From Arthrobacter pascens (GTDB taxonomy: Bacteria; Actinomycetota; Actinomycetes; Actinomycetales; Micrococcaceae), in NCBI RefSeq assembly GCF_030816475.1, contig NZ_JAUSXF010000001.1, positions 682,001-746,000 on the forward strand: a stretch of 64,000 nt of DNA, given 5' to 3'. The notes beneath the pieces are model-generated. The model searched no databases, had not been told where the DNA came from, and saw only the letters and a list, made by a program, of their open reading frames with translations. Every line of letters begins with the position of its first letter. Within the stretch, counting starts at the first letter, position 1. Below, piece by piece: positions 25,968 to 34,174 of this stretch. A program made the position numbers and the translations under genes.

Positions 25968-26573
25968 ATGTCAGTCGCCCCTCAAGCGGTCGGACGGCGC
26001 GAGCGGAACAAGCAGAACAAGCTCGACCGGATCACGGCTGCCGCCCGGGAGCTCTTCTCGGAGCATGGCGTGGATGACGTCACCACGCAGCAGATCGCCG
26101 ACAAGGCTGATATTGGTACGGGGACCCTGTTTCTGTACGCAAAGACCAAGGGTGAGTTGCTCCTGCTTGTGCAGAACTCCACCTATGCCGAGGCGCTCGT
26201 CGCCGGTCGGGCCGCTGCCGAAGCAATCCCCGATGTGTTCGAGGCTGTGATGGCAATCGTTCGTCCGGTGGTGGAGTGCAACCGCAAACAAATCGATAAC
26301 GGCCGGACCTATCTTCGAGAGCTCGTGTTCGGCGACCCCGAAGAACCCCACCACCGGGAAGCCCTCACTTTGACTGTCCAGACCGAGCAGGCGATTGCTG
26401 ACGTACTGGCGCGCGACCCGGGGCTGGAGCCACGGAGCGCTGCCGTGCTCGGGCATGTTGTCTCGGCGATCATGTTCCTCAGCCTGGCGGCCACGATCAA
26501 CATCTCCCGCTCGGTTGATGAAATCGTCTCCGAAATTTCGGAGCAGGTTCGGGTTCTCCTGCCGAGACGTTAG
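25968..26573 (+). CDS. TetR family regulator, copy 2
   Basis: 201 residues from ATG 25968, with GGAGG upstream. HTH: VTTQQIADKADIGTGTLFLY, nearly the same as copy 1, so both probably read the same or overlapping operators. The ligand-binding halves diverge more, suggesting two inducers. Divergent from the SDR gene. Confidence 0.88.
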   Translation: MSVAPQAVGRRERNKQNKLDRITAAARELFSEHGVDDVTTQQIADKADIGTGTLFLYAKTKGELLLLVQNSTYAEALVAGRAAAEAIPDVFEAVMAIVRPVVECNRKQIDNGRTYLRELVFGDPEEPHHREALTLTVQTEQAIADVLARDPGLEPRSAAVLGHVVSAIMFLSLAATINISRSVDEIVSEISEQVRVLLPRR

Positions 26574-26661
26574 CAGCAAGCCTTCCAAAAACAGCCTGAA
26601 GCCAATCGCGACGCCGGGGCCCGGCTGTGTGGTCAGCGGGGGCTTTTAGCTGCGTGCCGGC

Positions 26662-27327
26662 TTATTCCGTCGCCACTGTCAGCCGGGCGCAGCAGGGCGC
26701 ACTTTCGGGTGCGTCCTCAACCCGGTGCTGTGTGTCGTTGCAGCCGTCCAGTGTTCCCTGGAGGAGCGAGACATTGAGGCCGCAGATGAGGCCGATGTGG
26801 TCCTTAGCGAGGCGGTGGAACGGGCAATTTCCCAGGGAAAGCCCCTGTGCGTCGGCCTCCGGTTCAAATCCGTTGTCTGCCAGCGCTTGCGCGGTGTTTC
26901 CTGCAAGCAGCCCTAGTTTTTGCCCTTCCCGGTAGGCAACGGTGTGAAGGGCTTCCTCGACACGTTCGCCGGTAACCATGGACGCTTCAATCGCGGAAGC
27001 GAGCACACGGGCCGCGAGTTCATATTCTCGGGATGGAAACGAGACGCTGACCTCGTCAAATACCGGCTTGTACAGCTTCGCCGGCCTTCCCGATCCGGGG
27101 CCGGTGCGCGTTCCCATTTTCTTGCTCTCGGTTTCCAGCAGGCCCTCACGGACCATCTTCTCGAGATGGAAGGCTGCTGTGCTCGGCGCGACGTTCAACA
27201 TCCTGGCCAGCTGATCCCGGGAAAGTGGGGCGGGGCTGCGCACGAGTGCCCGATAAAGTGAGCGACGAACCGGATCGGCCAGCACTGCGACACCCGGCTC
27301 CCGGGCGGAAGACCCCGAAGGTTCCAT
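26662..27327 (-). CDS. Winged-HTH regulator with SufR-like cysteine cluster
   Basis: 221 residues. The N-terminal wHTH (LSRDQLARMLNVAPSTAAFH) is ArsR/DeoR-like. The C-terminus has NCPFH...C...C...CC with spacings of 13, 13 and 15 residues, resembling the Fe-S cluster ligands of SufR-type repressors. It should sense redox, NO or cluster status. It diverges from the membrane-protein/GH15 operon, with a TTCTAAA...TTTAGAA repeat between. ATG 27327 is used; GGAGG is rather far (14 bases), so a TTG at 27333 is possible. Confidence 0.82.
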   Translation of the reverse strand: MEPSGSSAREPGVAVLADPVRRSLYRALVRSPAPLSRDQLARMLNVAPSTAAFHLEKMVREGLLETESKKMGTRTGPGSGRPAKLYKPVFDEVSVSFPSREYELAARVLASAIEASMVTGERVEEALHTVAYREGQKLGLLAGNTAQALADNGFEPEADAQGLSLGNCPFHRLAKDHIGLICGLNVSLLQGTLDGCNDTQHRVEDAPESAPCCARLTVATE

Positions 27328-27375
27328 GGGCAAATTCAACCACCTCCGAGAGGACTTGACGCACCCCAGTCTACG

Positions 27376-27404
27376 TTCTAAATTCAATAGAACCAACTTT
27401 AGAA
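27376..27404. promoter_or_regulatory. Putative operator of the SufR-like regulator
   Basis: Inverted TTCTAAA (27376-27382) and TTTAGAA (27398-27404) with 15 bases between, in the divergent promoter region between the regulator (start 27327) and the membrane protein (start 27497). Confidence 0.5.
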
Positions 27405-27496
27405 GGCGGCATGAATGCCATTCCCTCCTTCGCTTCGCAGGCAGCTCTCTGCACGGCGTGATCATCCCGGGCGAAAGCCTCCTGAGGCGGGCTGAG

Positions 27497-27973
27497 ATGG
27501 ACTGGCAGGGTTGGGCCTTATTCGGCCTCCTGGCCACCACCGTGCTGACGGTTGTCATGATCGCGGCCCAGATGGCCGGCTGGACCCGTCTTGACCTGCC
27601 GCTGGTGCTCGGCACCCTGGTGACCCCGGACCCGGATCGGGCGCGCGTCGCGGGATTCTTCATTCACCTTGTTGCCGGCCAGGTTTTCGCCCTGGGATAT
27701 GCGGCTACCTTTGCCCTGCTGGGCCAGGCCACCTGGTGGCTCGGGGCTTTGTTGGGGCTGGTCCACGTCGCCGTTGCTTTGACGGTGATCCTGCCGCTGC
27801 TGCCCGGGGTCCACCCGCGGATGGCCTCTACAAGGGCCGGGCCCGCCAACCGGGCTGCACTTGAACCACCCGGGCTGCTCGGCCTGAACTACGGAATCCA
27901 GACACCCGCCGTCGCCATTGTCGCCCACGTGGTTTACGGCATGGTGCTCGGACTGCTGCTGAGGGCATCATGA
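27497..27973 (+). CDS. Multispan membrane protein of unknown function
   Basis: 158 residues with about four hydrophobic helices (WALFGLLATTVLTVVMIAAQ, GFFIHLVAGQVFALGYAATF, LGALLGLVHVAVALTVIL, AIVAHVVYGMVLGLLL). No family recognised. It overlaps the GH15 gene (ATGA) and is the first gene after the SufR-like regulator, so its expression probably follows redox or Fe-S status. Confidence 0.75.
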   Translation: MDWQGWALFGLLATTVLTVVMIAAQMAGWTRLDLPLVLGTLVTPDPDRARVAGFFIHLVAGQVFALGYAATFALLGQATWWLGALLGLVHVAVALTVILPLLPGVHPRMASTRAGPANRAALEPPGLLGLNYGIQTPAVAIVAHVVYGMVLGLLLRAS

Positions 27974-29850
27974 GAACCCCGAGGGAAGCTGAAGCCGAAA
28001 TGCGCGAGGAGTCGCCCGCTGCAGCCCCGCACTGGGAGCCCTCACCCATCGCGGACTACGGGCTGCTCGGTGACACCCGCACCGCAGCCCTTGTCTCCGC
28101 GGACGGGGCGGTGGACTGGCTCTGCGCCCCCGCGTTCGACGGCGAGCCGGTCTTCGGCGCACTCCTGGGCGGCCCTGAGGCCGGAACCTTTCTGGCCGGA
28201 CCGGTCCTGCCTGCACAGCGGGTCATGCGCCGGTATCGTCACCATAGCGCAACCCTGGAAACAGCCTGGTCAACAGGCGAAGGCCGCCTCATCCTAACGG
28301 AAGCGATGGTGGCTGACGTTGCCGGCCGGCTGCTGCCCACCACCGTCCTCATCAGGCGCCTCACGGCAGAGGGCGCTCCCGTGCCCGCTGTGATCTACTT
28401 TGATCCCAGGCTGGGCGAACGGCACCGGCGCCCACGCGTCCGCCGCGGGCGAGACATGGTCTGCGACTGGGGTCCGCTGGCACTGTCCCTTCACTGCAGC
28501 CCTGAGACGGATATTGAACCAGGCCGCCGGACCTACCTGACGGTCGAACCCGGCCAGCCCGTTACCCTCGTACTCTCCGTGGCCTTCGGCGAACCGATCA
28601 TTCACCTCGATCCGGCAACTGCGTGGGGCCTCGTCGAGGATGACGAGGCCCGCTGGCGGGACTGGACTGACGACGTCGATAATGACATTCCCTTTCGGGA
28701 GGCCGTCCTCCGGAGCCTGTTGACGCTTCGGCTGCTGACGTATTCCCCCTGCGGCGCGCCCGTCGCAGCTCCGACCACGTCCCTGCCGGAGTACCCGGGA
28801 GGGATACGCAACTGGGATTACAGATATGCCTGGCCGCGGGACGCCAGCATCGGCGTCGGTTCCTTCCTGGGGGTCGGCAAATCAGCTGAGGCGCTGAACT
28901 TCCTCGGTTGGCTGCTGCACGCCAGCAGGCTCGAACGGCCCCGCCTGCCGGCGCTGCTGACCCTTGCCGGCGGACATGTGCCCGCGGAGCGCACCCTCAA
29001 TGGCTGGCCGGGATACGCCGGGAGCGCGCCCGTGCGCACCGGCAACGGCGCCGCCCACCAGCATCAGCTCGACGGCTACGGATGGGTCCTCGACGCCGCG
29101 TGGGTCCTGGTGCAGGGCCGGCACCGGCTCTACTCAGAGACGTGGCGTGCCATGCGCGGGTTCGCTGACTTTGTAGCCCGGCGGTGGCAGGAGCCGGACG
29201 CGGGAATCTGGGAGCTGCGTGCCGATGCCGCCCATCACGTCCACTCCAAAATGATGGGCTGGCTCGCGCTGGACCGCGCACTTCGCATCGGACGGACCCA
29301 CCGCCTTGGATCACGGCAGCGACAGCGATGGCAGACCGCCAAGGAAAATATCGCCGCCGAGATCAGGGCTGAGGGCTTCGACCCAGCCCGGAACACCTTT
29401 ACCCGCACTTACGGATCCTCCGACCTGGACGCCGCACTTCTGGTCCTGCCCGTCATCGGCCTCGAAGACGCCGCTTCGCCACGTATCAGGGGAACAGTGG
29501 ATGCAGTCAGGGAGGAACTGTCCGCAGGATTCCCCTTCCTCTACCGTTACCCGCCCGGGCGGGACGGGCTGCCCGGAACCGAAGGCGCATTCCTGCCTTG
29601 TTCATTCTGGCTCGTGCAGGCCCTCGCGCTCACCGAAAGGCACGATGAAGCCACAGAACTTTTCACCGCGCTCCTGGACAGAGCCACGGTGCTCGGGCTT
29701 TACAGCGAAGAAATCGATCCCGCCACCGGAGTCCTCCTGGGGAACTTTCCACAGGCCCTCACCCACGCCGCGCTCGTCCAGGCAGCCCTTGCCCTCCGCA
29801 CATCTCGACTGGAAGGCGGGAGGAAAGAGCACGATGACAACCCCCTATGA
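27970..29850 (+). CDS. Glycoside hydrolase family 15 protein (glucoamylase/trehalase type)
   Basis: 626 residues. N-terminal beta domain with IADYGLLGDTRTAALVSADG and VDWLCAPAFD, then the (alpha/alpha)6 catalytic domain with NWDYRYAWPRDASI, a Glu-bearing stretch near GIWELRA, and the closing SEEIDPATGVLLGNFPQALTH-like motif (YSEEIDPATGVLLGNFPQAL). No signal peptide, so cytosolic; actinobacterial relatives include trehalases. Co-translated with the membrane protein and overlapping DUF488 downstream. Confidence 0.9.
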   Translation: MRTPREAEAEMREESPAAAPHWEPSPIADYGLLGDTRTAALVSADGAVDWLCAPAFDGEPVFGALLGGPEAGTFLAGPVLPAQRVMRRYRHHSATLETAWSTGEGRLILTEAMVADVAGRLLPTTVLIRRLTAEGAPVPAVIYFDPRLGERHRRPRVRRGRDMVCDWGPLALSLHCSPETDIEPGRRTYLTVEPGQPVTLVLSVAFGEPIIHLDPATAWGLVEDDEARWRDWTDDVDNDIPFREAVLRSLLTLRLLTYSPCGAPVAAPTTSLPEYPGGIRNWDYRYAWPRDASIGVGSFLGVGKSAEALNFLGWLLHASRLERPRLPALLTLAGGHVPAERTLNGWPGYAGSAPVRTGNGAAHQHQLDGYGWVLDAAWVLVQGRHRLYSETWRAMRGFADFVARRWQEPDAGIWELRADAAHHVHSKMMGWLALDRALRIGRTHRLGSRQRQRWQTAKENIAAEIRAEGFDPARNTFTRTYGSSDLDAALLVLPVIGLEDAASPRIRGTVDAVREELSAGFPFLYRYPPGRDGLPGTEGAFLPCSFWLVQALALTERHDEATELFTALLDRATVLGLYSEEIDPATGVLLGNFPQALTHAALVQAALALRTSRLEGGRKEHDDNPL

Positions 29851-30235
29851 AGTGAAAGTGCGGCGGATCTGTGAAGAGCCTCTTAAGACGGACGGAATGC
29901 GCATCCTCGTGGACCGGCTCTGGCCACGTGGCCTCAGCAAGGAAAAGGCGCACATCGACGAATGGTGCAAAACGGTAGCGCCGTCACCTGAGCTGCGAAA
30001 GTGGTACGGCCACGACCCGGACCTCTTCGAAGATTTCAGCCGCCGCTATCGCAAAGAACTCCAGGAACCCGAGCCGGCAGCAGCCCTCGATCGGCTCGGC
30101 GACCTTGCGCGCCAGTGTCCCTTGACACTGTTAACCGCAACCAGGGAGCCGGGGATCAGTGAGGCAGCAGTACTCAGCAAATTGATCCAGGAGAGCCTCC
30201 GGCGCCCGGGTTCCCGACCCGAGGCGTCCCGATAG
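29834..30235 (+). CDS. DUF488 family protein
   Basis: 133 residues from ATG 29834, overlapping GH15 by 17 bp. The signature is RILVDRLWPRGLSKEKAHID, then ELRKWYGHDP and FSRRYRKEL. This is a small soluble family of unknown biochemical role, common in stress operons. GAAAGAG precedes the ATG. Confidence 0.87.
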   Translation: MTTPYEVKVRRICEEPLKTDGMRILVDRLWPRGLSKEKAHIDEWCKTVAPSPELRKWYGHDPDLFEDFSRRYRKELQEPEPAAALDRLGDLARQCPLTLLTATREPGISEAAVLSKLIQESLRRPGSRPEASR

Positions 30236-30325
30236 AGCAGCGTCGGGCCCCTTTTGCAGCAGGGTATGCCTGGGCAAGAGGCCTCCTTGACTTACCTCGG
30301 GAACCAAATTATGGTCGGTTGATAC

Positions 30326-30375
30326 TAACATTAGAGATGTTAAATTTAGAGTTGCAGCGCACAGTGAGTGTGCGC
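30326..30375 (+). promoter_or_regulatory. Two palindromes upstream of the DUF3040 gene
   Basis: TAACAT-tagag-ATGTTA (30326-30342) is a perfect operator-like repeat, followed by a GCGCACA-gtgag-TGTGCGC hairpin (30357-30375) in the presumed 5' leader. The remaining gap (30236-30424) has no coding frame. Confidence 0.45.
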
Positions 30376-30424
30376 GGCAAGGCCCATCCGACAGTGGAGG
30401 AGGGGTTTCCAGAGGAGGTTCGTG

Positions 30425-30727
30425 ATGCCGTTGTCGGACCGAGAGCGGAAAGTACTTGAAGAACTGGAGCTGGACCTGGCCAGTGAGGATCCACGTCTGG
30501 CCCGGCAACTCTCGTCGGGTTCTGTTGGACAGAGCTTTAGGGCCCGCTCCTACTTCGGTGCCATGTCGTTCCTGATCGGGGTTGTGTTGCTCATCGCCGG
30601 AATTGCGGCCCAAATCATCCTCGTCGGGATCGGCGGTTTCCTGCTGATGGGAACTGGTTCCTACCTTCTCGTGGAGAGGGGCTTAGCTGGCCGCTTTGCC
30701 GGGCCCAAACCAACGAAGCACGCTTGA
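30425..30727 (+). CDS. DUF3040 small membrane protein
   Basis: 100 residues. MPLSDRERKVLEELELDL opens the DUF3040 signature, followed by DPRLARQL and two adjacent membrane helices (MSFLIGVVLLIAGIAAQIIL, IGGFLLMGTGSYLLV). AGAGGAGG precedes the start. Actinobacterial membrane protein of unknown role. Confidence 0.87.
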   Translation: MPLSDRERKVLEELELDLASEDPRLARQLSSGSVGQSFRARSYFGAMSFLIGVVLLIAGIAAQIILVGIGGFLLMGTGSYLLVERGLAGRFAGPKPTKHA

Positions 30728-30769
30728 CACTTCATACTCAACCGAAACTATCCCTGGGAGGATGCGGCC

Positions 30770-31027
30770 GTGACAGGAATATTCGAACTGGTGGAACCCA
30801 GCCGCGGAGCCTTTGCGTTCAGGCTGCTCTCCCACCACGGGAAAGTATTGGCCGTGTCCGGAACCTACAGCGATAAGGATTCGGCCGAAGCGGCCATGCG
30901 CCTGGTACGCGAATGGGCAGCTACAGCGCCGGTCCAGGATCGGACAACCGGAACATCGCAGCCACCACCGTCCTTGACCACAGATTCACGTTTTGAACAA
31001 GGGGCTCCCTCCCGATGGTTCGGATGA
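30770..31027 (+). CDS. DUF1508 (YegP-like) protein, copy 1
   Basis: 85 residues with a GTG start and GGGAGG upstream. One YegP repeat: MTGIFELVEPSRGAFAFRLL, GKVLAVSGTYSDKDSAEAAM and RLVREWA. The usual protein has two repeats. A Ser/Thr/Pro tail follows. Stress-linked family of unknown activity; copy 2 lies at 34903-35136. Confidence 0.8.
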   Translation: MTGIFELVEPSRGAFAFRLLSHHGKVLAVSGTYSDKDSAEAAMRLVREWAATAPVQDRTTGTSQPPPSLTTDSRFEQGAPSRWFG

Positions 31028-31072
31028 ACAGGTCCGGAACTAAAAAGGAGGCCCGGAACAATAAGGGGATGC

Positions 31073-31768
31073 ATGGCCGCCCTTTCCATCCACACGTTCG
31101 TGCAAGGGCTCGCTGAAACCAAAGCCGGTGGGAATAGCGACAACTTCTTCGATTTCACCAATCCGGAGAACGCCGCCCGCCGAAGTAATTTGGAGCTGTA
31201 TCTGCAGGAGATGGTTCTGAGGGAACCAACTGTTCTCCTCTTGGGGGAGGCGCCCGGATTTCGAGGAATGCGGGTTACCGGCGTCCCGTTCACTAACACG
31301 GCCATTCTCGACGTCGGGTCCAACCACTTTGGACTATTCGGGCCCGGAAAGGGTTACATGGTTCCGCCAGGAACGGTCTTAGCAGCTGAACCGACAGCCA
31401 CGGTGATGTGGAAGGTTCTCGAGGAGCTTGATTTCCTGCCTCTGCTTTGGAGCGCCTACCCGCTCCATCCCCACCTTCCGAACCGACACCTATCGAATCG
31501 CACCCCCACCGCCGCTGAGGCCATCGCGGGTCAACACTTTTGGCTCGACTTGACCCGTTTGTTCGCCATCACATCTGTGGTGGCCGTCGGGAACGTGGCC
31601 TACCGCGGCATTCTCGCCACCGGAAGGTCCGTGCCCAAAGTGCGGCATCCAGCGCACGGAGGCAAGGAAGGGTTCCGCAGCGGATTGCGTGAGCTTCTGG
31701 AAGCCGGGATCGCCGTCAACCCTGACGGCAAGGAACCCCGTCCCAATGTTGTCCGGTCTCTTACCTAA
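31073..31768 (+). CDS. Uracil-DNA glycosylase superfamily protein
   Basis: 231 residues. Motif A reads LLLGEAPGFRGMRVTGVPFT (GEAPG...GxPF as in family 4/5 UDGs); the distal motif is VRHPAHGGKEGFRSGL, with the catalytic His. The four Cys of Fe-S UDGs are not evident, so a cluster-free branch. Role: base-excision repair or a related activity. ATG 31073 with AAGGGG just upstream. Confidence 0.75.
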   Translation: MAALSIHTFVQGLAETKAGGNSDNFFDFTNPENAARRSNLELYLQEMVLREPTVLLLGEAPGFRGMRVTGVPFTNTAILDVGSNHFGLFGPGKGYMVPPGTVLAAEPTATVMWKVLEELDFLPLLWSAYPLHPHLPNRHLSNRTPTAAEAIAGQHFWLDLTRLFAITSVVAVGNVAYRGILATGRSVPKVRHPAHGGKEGFRSGLRELLEAGIAVNPDGKEPRPNVVRSLT

Positions 31769-31919
31769 GAAGATCACCAGGGTCAGCTGTCGTTTCTTTT
31801 CCTATGCGGGTTACCACAGTCCTGACCCAAAGGTCTTCAAAAGAGGCCAGTGAAGTCCTCATACTTGAGGTATCCCAGGCGCCCGCGGTGGGTCCTGGAC
31901 GATGCCGGGAGGTGCTGCG

Positions 31920-32591
31920 GTGCCACGCTTGAGTAGCCCTTTCACCTATTCCAGCGCGCTCGGTGACGGTGATCTTCCGGCCGGAACGTTCCACCTTGAC
32001 GTGGCCACCCGGCAATTGGAATGGTCGGACGGGCTGTACCAGCTGCACGGCTACGAGCGCGGTGAGGTAGTGCCCACGGTTGAGCTGTTGCTGTCCCATA
32101 AGCATCCCGATGACCGGGCGCGGGCCGGGGAGATACTGGCTGAGGTTATCCGCACGGGAGGGCGCTACTGCATTTACCACCGGCTCATCGATGCCCGGAA
32201 CCGCGTTCACCGGGTGCTGACATCAGGGGAGGGAATAACTGACAGCGAAGGGAACGTGACCGCCGTCGACGGCCTCATGCTGGATCTGACGGCAACCCTG
32301 CGGCGGGAGACGGAGCAGACTGCCCACGACGCCGTTGAAGGGGCCACGGCCACACGCTCCGTCATTGACCAGGCCCGGGGCATCCTGATGGGCAGGCTGC
32401 TCATCAGTTCCGACGCGGCCTTTCAGCTGCTCGTTGACTACAGCAGCCACAGAAACCGCAAGATCTGCGTTGTTGCCGCGGACCTTGTGCGCCTGTTCGA
32501 TAAACCGGACGGAACGGAACGGCTGGAATCGGCAGTGCGGGCTATCCGGGAGGGGGCAGCGCCCAAGGGCAATTCCGCCCGGCGCCAGTAG
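31920..32591 (+). CDS. PAS-ANTAR domain antiterminator/sensor
   Basis: 223 residues. A PAS-fold-3 domain (LEWSDGLYQLHGYERGEVVP, then KHPDDRARAGEILAEV) is followed by a C-terminal ANTAR RNA-binding domain (SVIDQARGILMGRLLISSDA, AFQLLVDYSSHRNRK, VVAADLV). ANTAR domains bind paired hexaloop hairpins to prevent termination. GTG 31920 is preferred since GGGAGG lies seven bases upstream; ATG 31902 is the alternative. No two-hexaloop ANTAR target was evident nearby. Confidence 0.85.
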   Translation: MPRLSSPFTYSSALGDGDLPAGTFHLDVATRQLEWSDGLYQLHGYERGEVVPTVELLLSHKHPDDRARAGEILAEVIRTGGRYCIYHRLIDARNRVHRVLTSGEGITDSEGNVTAVDGLMLDLTATLRRETEQTAHDAVEGATATRSVIDQARGILMGRLLISSDAAFQLLVDYSSHRNRKICVVAADLVRLFDKPDGTERLESAVRAIREGAAPKGNSARRQ

Positions 32592-32633
32592 CAGCCTCCA
32601 GAATCCCGGTCCCGCCGTGGGGTGGGGCAGGTC

Positions 32634-32653
32634 AGTACATCCTTCGATGTACT
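32634..32653. promoter_or_regulatory. CmtR-type operator
   Basis: Perfect palindrome AGTACATC-cttc-GATGTACT. It ends eight bases before the repressor ATG, so binding would block transcription initiation or the mRNA start. Confidence 0.65.
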
Positions 32654-32661
32654 CTTGTCTG

Positions 32662-32988
32662 ATGGAGACCCTCACGCATGCGCCGGTCCTGGCGCGGTTC
32701 GGCTACGCGGTTTCGGACCCTACCCGGGCCCGGATCCTGCTTGCCCTCGCAGCCGAACCTGCCTTTCCGTCTGACCTGGCTGATGCCCTTGGGGTATCAC
32801 GGCAGAGCATGTCGAATCATCTGGCCTGCCTGCGCGGCTGCGGCCTGGTGGTGGCCGTTCCGGCCGGCCGGCGGACACAATACGAACTTGCGGATGCCAG
32901 GCTGGGGCACGCAGTCAGGGACCTGATCGGCGTCGTGCTGGCCGTCGATCCGAATTGTTGTGCGCCCGACGGGACGTGCGTGGCATGA
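32662..32988 (+). CDS. cmtR: ArsR/SmtB metalloregulator resembling CmtR (Cd/Pb-sensing)
   Basis: 108 residues. The DNA helix is DLADALGVSRQSMSNHLACLRGCGLVVA. NHLACLRGCGLVV carries the two Cys found in CmtR, and the C-terminus has VLAVDPNCCAPDGTC, placing the third Cys ligand. This matches the Cd(II)/Pb(II) site of mycobacterial CmtR as I remember it. It overlaps the cation transporter (ATGA), which it should derepress on metal binding. A perfect 20-bp palindrome lies just upstream. Confidence 0.82.
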   Translation: METLTHAPVLARFGYAVSDPTRARILLALAAEPAFPSDLADALGVSRQSMSNHLACLRGCGLVVAVPAGRRTQYELADARLGHAVRDLIGVVLAVDPNCCAPDGTCVA

Positions 32989-33713
32989 CGGCGGCCCTCC
33001 AGGCGTCGTCCACAGGGCAGCGGCGGGCTGTTTTGGGCCGCCGCATCCGGCTGTTGGCGGCGGCCACCATCACCTACAACCTCGTGGAGGCCGCCGTCGC
33101 GCTCTGGGCCGGCACGGCGGCTGATTCTTCGGCGCTGCTCGGCTTCGGCCTTGATTCGGTCATCGAAGTTGCTTCCGCCGTCGCCCTGTCCTGGCAGTTT
33201 TCCGCGCAGGATCCTGAACGGCGCGAACAACTGACGCTGCGGATCATTGCCCTGTCCTTCTTCGCGCTCGCCCTGTTCGTCACGGTGGATTCGGTCCGCT
33301 CACTGTCCGGCGGCGGCCAAGCGCAACACTCCACCGCCGGGATTGTGATTGCTGCCCTAAGCCTTGCCATCATGCCCGTCCTGTCCTGGCTGCAACGCCG
33401 TGCCGGCAGGGAGCTTGGCTCAAGGACCGCCGTCGCCGATTCGAAGCAGACGCTCCTCTGCACCTACCTCTCCGCAGTCCTACTGGCCGGCCTGCTGCTG
33501 AACAGCGCCCTTGGCTGGTGGTGGGCCGACGCCGGCGCCGCCCTGGCCATCGCAGCGATCGCCGTCCGCGAAGGCATCGGCGCCTGGAAAGGTGATGTCT
33601 GCTGTCCGGTCCCGGATTCCGCAGGCGTGAAGCACGACGCCGGTGCTGCCGCCGCTGACGCTGTCAGTTCAGGAGTCGACGCGGAAGCGGGCTGCTGCGG
33701 GGGCTGCCGTTAG
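32985..33713 (+). CDS. Cation diffusion facilitator-like transporter
   Basis: 242 residues, with about five or six helices (ITYNLVEAAVALWAG, SALLGFGLDSVIEVASAVAL, IALSFFALALFVTVDSV, STAGIVIAALSLAIMPVLSW). GLDSVIE with Asp aligns with the CDF metal-site region. The C-terminal tail is Cys/His-containing, ending GCCGGCR. Translationally coupled to the CmtR-like repressor, so it likely exports Cd, Pb or Zn. Truncated relative to CDFs with a full cytosolic domain. Confidence 0.8.
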   Translation: MTAALQASSTGQRRAVLGRRIRLLAAATITYNLVEAAVALWAGTAADSSALLGFGLDSVIEVASAVALSWQFSAQDPERREQLTLRIIALSFFALALFVTVDSVRSLSGGGQAQHSTAGIVIAALSLAIMPVLSWLQRRAGRELGSRTAVADSKQTLLCTYLSAVLLAGLLLNSALGWWWADAGAALAIAAIAVREGIGAWKGDVCCPVPDSAGVKHDAGAAAADAVSSGVDAEAGCCGGCR

Positions 33714-34174
33714 CGGGCCGAGGCGGGGGCAGCCGAGCCGGCCTTCGCCTTTCCTGATCGGCTCAGCAGGATGTATCCGGCGATCGCGAGCACACCGGCA
33801 ATTCCTTCGACGACGGCGGTAACGACTTTTTCCGTGAACCAAACAGGCTCGTACATCGAGGGGATTGGACCGATGGCCGGGAGCTGCACGTAGCGGTAGA
33901 GAATAATGGCCGCGAAAGCGGACAGGGCCACCAGCGCAGCCACCAGGAATGCGGGACGGGATCCCCTGGCCAGGACGTAAAGGGCGCTCAGGATTGCCAC
34001 CGAGGCCTGGATGCGGAACAAGGTGCCCTGGCCGATGCCGCCCGGCGCGGCCTGCTGGTAACCGGGAGCCAGCTGAAAATGGATGACCGCAGAGGTGACC
34101 AGGCCCGCGGCGACCAGCACCCGCAGCGCCCATAACGTTGACGGGGACCTGGCTCCCGCCGTCGTACGGCTCAT
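33710..34174 (-). CDS. Four-helix membrane protein paired with cupredoxin
   Basis: 154 residues from ATG 34174 (ATGA overlap with the cupredoxin stop). Four helices: LWALRVLVAAGLVTSAVIHF, ASVAILSALYVLA, FLVAALVALSAFAAIILY, and VVEGIAGVLAIAGYIL. Conserved-looking HFQLAPGYQ is near the first helix. The pairing with a copper-binding lipoprotein suggests a role in copper or respiratory-chain assembly; family unknown to me. Confidence 0.75.
   Translation of the reverse strand: MSRTTAGARSPSTLWALRVLVAAGLVTSAVIHFQLAPGYQQAAPGGIGQGTLFRIQASVAILSALYVLARGSRPAFLVAALVALSAFAAIILYRYVQLPAIGPIPSMYEPVWFTEKVVTAVVEGIAGVLAIAGYILLSRSGKAKAGSAAPASAR

Noticed and set aside
31902..31919. ATG 31902 as start of the PAS-ANTAR protein
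   Set aside because: The GGGAGG ribosome site lies downstream of it and fits the GTG at 31920.
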